In this document: piece by piece, positions 57,827 to 64,000 of the stretch
How the letters are laid out: each line of letters opens with the position of its first letter
Position numbering within the stretch: the stretch's first letter is position 1
NCBI GenBank assembly: GCA_009103225.1
Contig: RHPI01002402.1
Location: forward strand, 176,064 to 240,063
Reading direction: 5' to 3'
Origin: Chlorokybus atmophyticus
Taxonomy: Eukaryota > Streptophyta > Chlorokybophyceae > Chlorokybales > Chlorokybaceae
Length of the DNA stretch: 64,000 bases
Translations under genes and position numbers: made by a program
Notes under the pieces: model-generated
Told to the model about the DNA's origin: nothing
Seen by the model: only the letters and a program-made list of their open reading frames with translations
Databases searched by the model: none

Positions 57827-58974
57827 ATGTCTTCCAGCACCAAGAGCAAGTATGTGCTGTATGTTGACAACATCAGCAGCCGCACGCGCACCAAGGACTT
57901 GGAGTACGAGTTTGAGCGCTGCGGCCCCATCCGCGACTGCGAGCTTGACCACGACCACCGCTGTGCCCTTGTAGAATTCAAACGGTAAGTGCTTTTGGCT
58001 AATCACCTGTTTGGAGCTTGCATGCTGGTCTGGGCGTCGTAGCTAGCCATGCGCACACCTGACGTTGCAGTTTCCTTGTTTGTTGCATGCTCAGGTTGCC
58101 GTTGTATCCGGACGATGGTCTGGTATGATGGGCCTCCGTCGAATTTCCCTCCCGGTAATCTAGCAATTCTGATTCGCCTCCGAAGAACCATAGTTCTAGT
58201 AATTACAGCTGCGCTTTACACATGCATGCATGTCGCCGTAGTCAGTTCGTGGTCTCTAACATCTCTGTTGTCACGGGTTTCGTGTTGTGAGCAGCTGTAG
58301 CTTTCCCCTTGCACAAGACAGAAGAGGCTTCACAGCCACACTTCGTGATCTCGGTTTGTGCAGTCAGCCGGACCAACCTTCGGCCTAACTCACCTCTTGT
58401 TGCACGGCGGTTCAGCCTACACAACCTACCTCCTGGTCATTTTCAATAGACTGACCTTTGTTTGGTTACAGGTCTGATGATGCAAAGTACGCATGGCGCA
58501 AGATGGGTAAGTGGCGCGATTGTGCATTAACTGCTGGCCTCTGCGTCTAATTTTGCAGTCCCGTTTCTCTTAGTGGTTTCACTGACGACCAACTCATGCA
58601 TGTCTTGTGGTGTTGCAGACAAGTACTTCTGTGATGGTCGCCGCTGGGTAGTGGACTGGGCAAACAAAAAGGACTTCAAGGTTAGCCCATGCACAATCTG
58701 TATGCATGCACAGCTGGTTGTGTCTGCTGCGCATTGTGACTGATATTTGTGCCTGTTGCGTCCTGCAGGACTTCGGCTGGAAGTGGTTTGAGGCAAATAG
58801 TCCATCCCCATCACGCTCCCGCAGCCCCTCGCGCTCACCATCGCGCTCGCCTTCCAGGTATTGAGACTGCATGGTGTTGCTAGTCATGCTGGTTGGCTCA
58901 ACCTATGGCATGTTTGTCGTGTTGGCTTGTTGTGCTCATGTAGCCCTTCCCTCTGCAGGTCCCCAGAGCACTAA
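57827..58974 (+). CDS. Small RRM-RS splicing factor (plant RS-type SR protein)
   Basis: Probable pre-mRNA splicing regulator of the SR family, nuclear. Five exons (57827-57984, 58472-58506, 58619-58680, 58769-58857, 58959-58974) with matching phases give 119 residues. One RRM fills most of it: RNP2-like YVLYVDNIS, LEYEFERCGPIRDCEL, RNP1-like HRCALVEFK, then AWRKMDKYFCDGRRWVVDWANK. A short C-terminal tail with RS/SP dipeptides (SPSPSRSRSPSRSPSRSPS) is much shorter than in Arabidopsis RS31/RS40. The last exon is only 16 nt. Alternative 3' splicing could extend the RS tail; none is visible downstream. Confidence 0.88.
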
Positions 58975-60574
58975 AGCAGCCGTAAGAAGCAGCAAGTTTG
59001 CGCTTGCATTCAGCTAGTAGCGAATGCTACTCAACTGTCATGACGACTGGCGAATGCGTATAGCGCTATGGGTTGTGGTTGTTTGTAGATGTTGGTTTTC
59101 AAATTGTATAATGTAGTCGTATGATGTAGTTTACGTTCTGTATTGGCGGTCATTAGCAGTTGTGTGGATTTAGCCAACCAGAAGATCTTATCTGGCGTAT
59201 GCATAGGACCTAGGGTTGTGGTGGTTTTTAAGCAGATGGTGTGGTAAGTTTTTAGTGTAGGTTGTAATCGTACTTGAAGCCTTCATCAGCAGTCATGTTT
59301 CCATGCCGGTGTTTCTTTGCGGTGCTCATGGTTTTGCACGAATTTGCATGGCTTGTGTAATACCAATCCATGTAATATTCATAACCGATGGTGGCCCACA
59401 TACGGTGCCACCATTACAGCTAGGATAACACTCCTGTTCACGAACCACTGGTGTACCTGACGGCCCCACAAGTTGACAACTTCGGCTACAACGTAAGAGC
59501 AACTAAACAAAATGGGTTTGTTGTCCATTCCCACATCTAGCAAGGTTTATTTACACATTACAAATATCGCATTGCACCCTCAATGTGAATGTGGTCATTG
59601 TATATAGAGCACATAGCGAGCGCAGCAAACACGTTTTGAGTGTGTATGATACAGCACCCAGTACACAATGCAATGATACACAAGTGCATGCTGCAAATGC
59701 ATTCATCGTTTTAATGATGTAGCATTGCTCGACGTCGCAGCTGCGGTTCCACACATGCTGTATTATATAAATGGTATTGTCCCGGATACAACACAGAAGA
59801 GTTGCAATGCAAATTCTCATGTAGGATAGAACGTGCAAGCATGCAAGATGTCAAACCAACTCATACACAAGCATACACGCACACGAAAGTACATGGGGGC
59901 CAAGCAAAGTTTGATACGCTTTCACACTCGTAAAAATGAGGGCGTTGAGATACTTAATTTCAAGTCGTTTACATTACGTTGCATGAGTGAATGTATACGG
60001 TATCTCCGTGATGTTAACAATAAATACGACGTTTATCGGTAAATGCAACTATGCGTGACTAGGCATTTGTTTTGATGTCAAAATTTAAAACTATTTTGGA
60101 ATATGTGTGTTTGTATCAATAATTTTGTTCACGCTTGGTTGGTTGTTGCTACTTACGTAGCTTTCAATAATATGTTAACAATTTCTTATCATGTTTGACA
60201 AGTAAAAGTTTATGGTTATGTGTATGTAATAACAACATCATTCATGATGATGTATATGAATAATATTCACGTGCTCGTTCTTTGTTCGCTCATGCCCACA
60301 CGTAACCAAAGTTCGTACCCAGCCCTTGTCATTTGAAAAAATTGTTGGAAACAATGCAACCTGCATGAAGCTTGCAGATACATGCAGGCAGCATGTTGCA
60401 AGTAGCATGTTGCAACTTGCAAGGCCTGCTCATGAAGTGCTCTCTGTCAAATTTGCAGACATTATCCGCAGCGAGCTCACGTTCGTCGAGGGCACTGCCT
60501 ACGCTGCTGGCGGCGGCGGTGGTGGCGGCAGGGCCGTTCTCATCGCCCCCAGCGGTGTCAGTGGTGCCATCACT
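58975..60574. other. Intergenic between splicing factor and ASD
   Basis: TGTAA at about 59356 and 59371 may serve the splicing-factor 3' end. 59500-60300 is AT-rich with a 69-codon frame at 59833-60042 of unknown nature and no recognisable motif. 60310-60574 is in frame with ASD and could be leader or an N-terminal extension. Confidence 0.45.
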
Positions 60575-62522
60575 ATGGCCACCGCTGTGCGTCTGCCCGC
60601 ATCCGTCGGCTTGCAACGGTTAGATGACAGGCTGAGCAGCAGTAGCAGCAGCAGCAGTAGCAGCAGCAGGCCACAGCGTGCAGGTGTTAGGCGGCGGCAG
60701 GTCCCTGCGCATGTCGGTGTTGTTGCTAAGCAGACCAAGGATGGGCCGTGCATTGCCGTGGTCGGAGTCACAGGCGCTGTCGGGCAGGAGTTCCTGAGCG
60801 TCCTTGCAGAAAGGGACTTCCCCTACAGCAGCGTGAAGATGCTTGCAAGCGCTCGCAGGTGCACTTAGAGATCTGCATGCGCTTCCTAAGCCAATCAATC
60901 TGCTGTCAACTACTACGACTGCAACTATGCTGTATACTATAACCAAACTCTCAGTGCTTCGAGTTTTTGACACACGTGTGGCAGCAAAAGCATCATGCGC
61001 TGCTGTGCAAAATGAAGGCAGTATGAAATGGGTGCATAAATGCATCAATGATTGAATAAATGAAGTGTGTCCAATGCTGCAGCCTATTCCAACTTCTGAG
61101 CTGTTCTCAGTCACAATACTACAAGTCACCACTTCAGCCTTTGCATACTGTCATTTCGCTTGTCCTGTGCAAGCCATGCAATATCTTCATTGACAGACAT
61201 CAGCTTGCTTGAAGATTGTTATACTACTCATATGGCTCATCATTACGCTCCTTTGGTAACTGCAGTGCTGGGAAGGAGGTTGCCTTTGACGGCAAGCACC
61301 ACGTCATTGAAGAGCTCACGGAGGACAGCTTCAGTGGTGTGGACATTGCGCTGTTCAGTGCTGGTGGCTCCATCTCTAAGAAGTAAGTGATCACACTAGC
61401 GTGCTCGCACTGAGTTATTGCAACAGTAAGCATAATGCGTACCTGCTCAGACTATACTGCCTTTATTTCTGAGCTCGGTGATTGAAAAGGTGGGGGGCCT
61501 TTTCAGCTCAAAGATGCACTGCAAAGACTGTCCCTCAACATCACAAGTGATGCAGCTGCGCTTGCCCACTGCTTACATGTGCCAATGACCAGGTTTGGGC
61601 CGGTTGCGGTGGAGGCGGGAGCCGTGGTGGTGGACAACAGCTCGGCCTTCCGCATGACGGAGGGCGTGCCGCTGGTGATCCCGGAGGTGAACCCGGAGGC
61701 CATGGCGCATGTGAAACTCGGAAAGGGCGCCATCATTGCCAACCCCAACTGCAGCACCATCATCTGCCTCATGGCAGTCACGCCGCTCCACAGACACAGC
61801 AAAGTGCAGCGCATGGTGGTGTCCACCTATCAGGTATGCATTACAGCCTTCATCCACTACGTGTACCCACTGTTCTGTACTAATGCACTTTCACAAGCAA
61901 AGCCAAGAGTTGCAGTTTGTGGTGCTTTTTGCTGAAACAGCAGGTAGGTGGTGTGTTTGTTGTAACCCCCATGCATTTGTTGCAGGCTGCTAGTGGTGCG
62001 GGTGCTGCGGCGATGGCAGAGTTGGAACAGCAGACGAGGGAAGTGCTTGAGGGCAAGGCGCCCACGTGCAATATCTTCAGCCAGCAGTACGCATTCAATC
62101 TGTTCAGTCACAACGCTCCCATCACCGACACGGGCTACAACGAAGAGGAGATGAAGATGGTCAAGGAGACCCGCAAGATGTGGAAGGATCCCAATGTGCA
62201 GATCTCGGCAACCTGCATCCGTGTACCGGTGATGCGCGCGCATGCCGAAAGCATTAACCTTCAGTTTGAGAATCCTATTGAGGAGGCCAAAGCCAAGGAG
62301 ATTCTGAGCAAGGCGCCAGGTGTTACCATCATTGACGACAGGGCAAGCAACACGTTCCCGACACCGCTCGACGTGTCCAACAAGGACGATGTTGCAGTTG
62401 GAAGGATACGACAAGATATATCTCAACCAAATAACCGCGGGCTGGACCTATTCGTATGCGGTGATCAGATCCGCAAGGGCGCGGCTCTCAATGCTGTGCA
62501 GATTGCTGAGCTATTGCTGTAG
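60575..62522 (+). CDS. ASD: Aspartate-semialdehyde dehydrogenase, plastid-targeted
   Basis: Reduces aspartyl phosphate to aspartate semialdehyde with NADPH, the branch to lysine, threonine and methionine. Four exons (60575-60858, 61266-61382, 61593-61833, 61986-62522) give 392 residues. ATG 60575 is preferred because it starts [13 protein letters not shown], a plastid-type presequence; an in-frame ATG at 60326 also exists. A serine run (AGC repeat, about 60637-60669) lies in the presequence. The NADP-binding [25 protein letters not shown], the active-site cysteine in [10 protein letters not shown] and the substrate/base region [13 protein letters not shown] are intact, as is the end ([20 protein letters not shown]). 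Length matches plant ASD. Confidence 0.95.
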
Positions 62523-63333
62523 AGCCGTTGCGACCTGTTTCCCCAGACATCTATTCAACACTCAATTTTGGCTGCTAATTGCTGCAGATCGGAACTCTGC
62601 ACTCACTTCTCTCAACTGTGCACTCTTTGTGGAATTGATGCAGAATGTGTGGTAGTGTTGCACGCGGCTTAGATGCACCAATCACAATGGTTGAGCAAGT
62701 GCTGAGGTACTGGCCAGCCTTTTAACTGCACAGTCCAGAGACTCGCACAGTGCAGGTTTCGCCATTCATGTGTGTATTGCTTTCCACAAGCATGGCTTGG
62801 ATGTCTGAAAAGAGCACAACAATATGAAAAGGCCCAACTGCCAGGCTGCTTGCTAAGCAACCCGACAGTCATAGCTCACATGCAATGCTTTCATGAGACG
62901 AGTTGGCATCATGAATTGCATGCCAAGCTCAACCAGTTGCGTCAACAGTTCCAGCATCATAGTGACTTGCGGCAACTCGACTCGACTTGCGTGCTCATAT
63001 GCGCCAGTACCCTGGTACAAGTAAGCTTCAATGAAAACATGCATAACGCACTTGGCCTACAGCCGCAGTGAGCGCACGCTATACAACTGCCTGCATTTCA
63101 ACTGCGGCACCATGTACGTGTAGCTACACACACAGTCCTGCTTCTACACCCATTCAGTTGTTAACGCGCTTCATTTGAGCACGCATGCCATTGTGATGAA
63201 AGGGAAGGACCTATCATCATCTACAAATCAGCAGCGGGCTTGTTACCCTCATGCCCTGCCTTGCAAAACCATGATACACCCTCATGCCCAGATACAATGA
63301 GGCAAAGACCTTTGCTGTTGTCAAGCGGTTGCT
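62523..63333. other. Convergent intergenic region between ASD and B12D
   Basis: 3' flanks of two genes; no further gene recognised. Confidence 0.5.
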
Positions 63334-64000
63334 TTAGCTGGACTTGTGCTCAGAGCCGCTGAACCACTCGTTAATCTTCGGCATGATTTCGCCGGGTTGA
63401 GCGGTTCTGCCTGCTAGAAACCTGCGCAGGCCATGGTCCCTCCATTTCTGGCCTTCATCGTGATTCTCAAGATACCCGGCAGCGCGATCCGTCTTCCTTA
63501 GCCTGTGCATACACATGAAGTCAAATTAAGCCATCACCAGCAAAAATTGCACCCCATACAGCACTCCAAATCCAGACCAGTTAACCTGCCAACTGCAAAG
63601 TGCAAACAAATTACCCATCACCAGCAAACATTGCACCTCATACAGCACTCCAGATCCAGACCAGTTAGCCTGCCAACTGCATAGTGCAAACTGGTGCACA
63701 GCAAAATTTTTGTCACACATACCGCACGTCAGGGGAGGCCGTGATGTGCCTACCCAGATGGAAACCGCATAGTCCTGCACCAAAAGTCAGTCAGCATCCC
63801 ATAATTGTCATCAACACATACACAACTACCATGCTTGACCAGACTGAATTGAGTTGTCGCTGGTGCGACAACACAAGGATCCAGGTAAACAGTCGTGAAA
63901 TGCTAAAAGTAAAGTGATACTAAACACTAAAAGTCTGCAGCGAGTCATTATCAAGGCATCTCCCACGTACCGATGGCGCCACCGATGGCGATGAACAGAG
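63334..64000 (-). CDS. B12D / MLRQ-like mitochondrial protein, 3' exons only
   Basis: B12D proteins (PF06522) are small mitochondrial inner-membrane proteins related to the NDUFA4/MLRQ subunit. Three exons are visible (64000-63971 partial, 63774-63723, 63502-63334) with consistent phases. They encode a membrane segment (LFIAIGGAIGLCGFHLGRHI), then TASPDVRLRKTDRAAGYLEN, HGLRRFLAG and PGEIMPKINEWFSG, closely following the plant pattern NPEVRV-K-NRAAGVL-N and HGLRK ... PEIMPGINKFF. The start lies beyond the right edge. Intron 2 carries a tandem duplication. Confidence 0.85.
63531..63694. repeat. Tandem duplication in a B12D intron, period about 82 bp
   Basis: ccatcaccagcaaa recurs at about 63533 and 63616, each followed by attgcacc, atacagcactcca, atccagaccagtta and cctgccaactgca. 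The two units differ at only a few positions. Confidence 0.85.

Noticed and set aside
59833-60042. Small 69-residue gene in the AT-rich region
   Set aside because: No motif, no promoter or splice context; length is not unusual for AT-rich non-coding DNA of this size.
60326-60574. N-terminal extension of ASD from an upstream ATG
   Set aside because: In frame, but residues look like random leader sequence, and the ATG at 60575 begins a normal transit peptide; kept only as an alternative.

Overview
The window is nuclear DNA of a green-lineage eukaryote, most likely a chlorophyte alga. The host genes have many GT-AG introns, and several encode plant-type proteins: a plastid-type histidinol-phosphate aminotransferase, an ARG1-type J protein, a plant-style CENP-C and a B12D protein. 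The pentamer TGTAA, the usual chlorophyte polyadenylation signal, lies 40-140 nt past the stop of four genes (ArfGAP, S1P, ARG1, Lunapark). The species cannot be named from this window. Two assembly gaps (2878-3287 and 17717-17915) and a G-run with one N (4924-4943) limit the reading.

From 1 to about 18.6 kb the window is dominated by mobile DNA. A young Copia element (minus strand, gag and pol open except for one in-frame TGA) runs off the left edge. After a gap come a GC-rich ankyrin exon and a Gypsy element (about 3.59-8.17 kb) in the order cytosine-5 DNA methyltransferase, reverse transcriptase, RNase H, integrase, PHD finger. Then follow LTR-like repeats, dispersed repeats R1 and R2, a tRNA-like SINE head, palindromes, hairpin arrays and a broken Penelope-like reverse transcriptase (16.6-18.1 kb).

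From 19.3 to 24.9 kb are two divergent host genes, an ARFGAP1-type ArfGAP (minus) and an ARG1-type DnaJ protein (plus). About 3 kb with no recognisable gene follows. From 28 to 40.7 kb is a nested, decayed retroelement island. It holds a degenerate Copia carrying a 74-bp palindromic MITE, then the 5' part of a second methyltransferase-bearing Gypsy. Next come a DIRS-like element whose tyrosine recombinase is antisense to its RT, and the 3' end of a Gypsy of the same family, again ending in a PHD finger.

From 42.6 kb to the right edge is a gene-rich stretch: Lunapark (minus) and CENP-C (plus) sharing a short divergent promoter with a telo-box, site-1 protease (minus), histidinol-phosphate aminotransferase (plus), a small RRM-RS splicing factor (plus), aspartate-semialdehyde dehydrogenase (plus) and the 3' exons of a B12D gene (minus). 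The host genes are unrelated housekeeping functions (vesicle traffic, ER shape, kinetochore, membrane-protein processing, histidine and aspartate-family amino acid synthesis, splicing, mitochondria), not a pathway cluster. The most unusual content is the Gypsy family that carries both a DNA methyltransferase and a histone-reader-type PHD finger, seen in two diverged copies.
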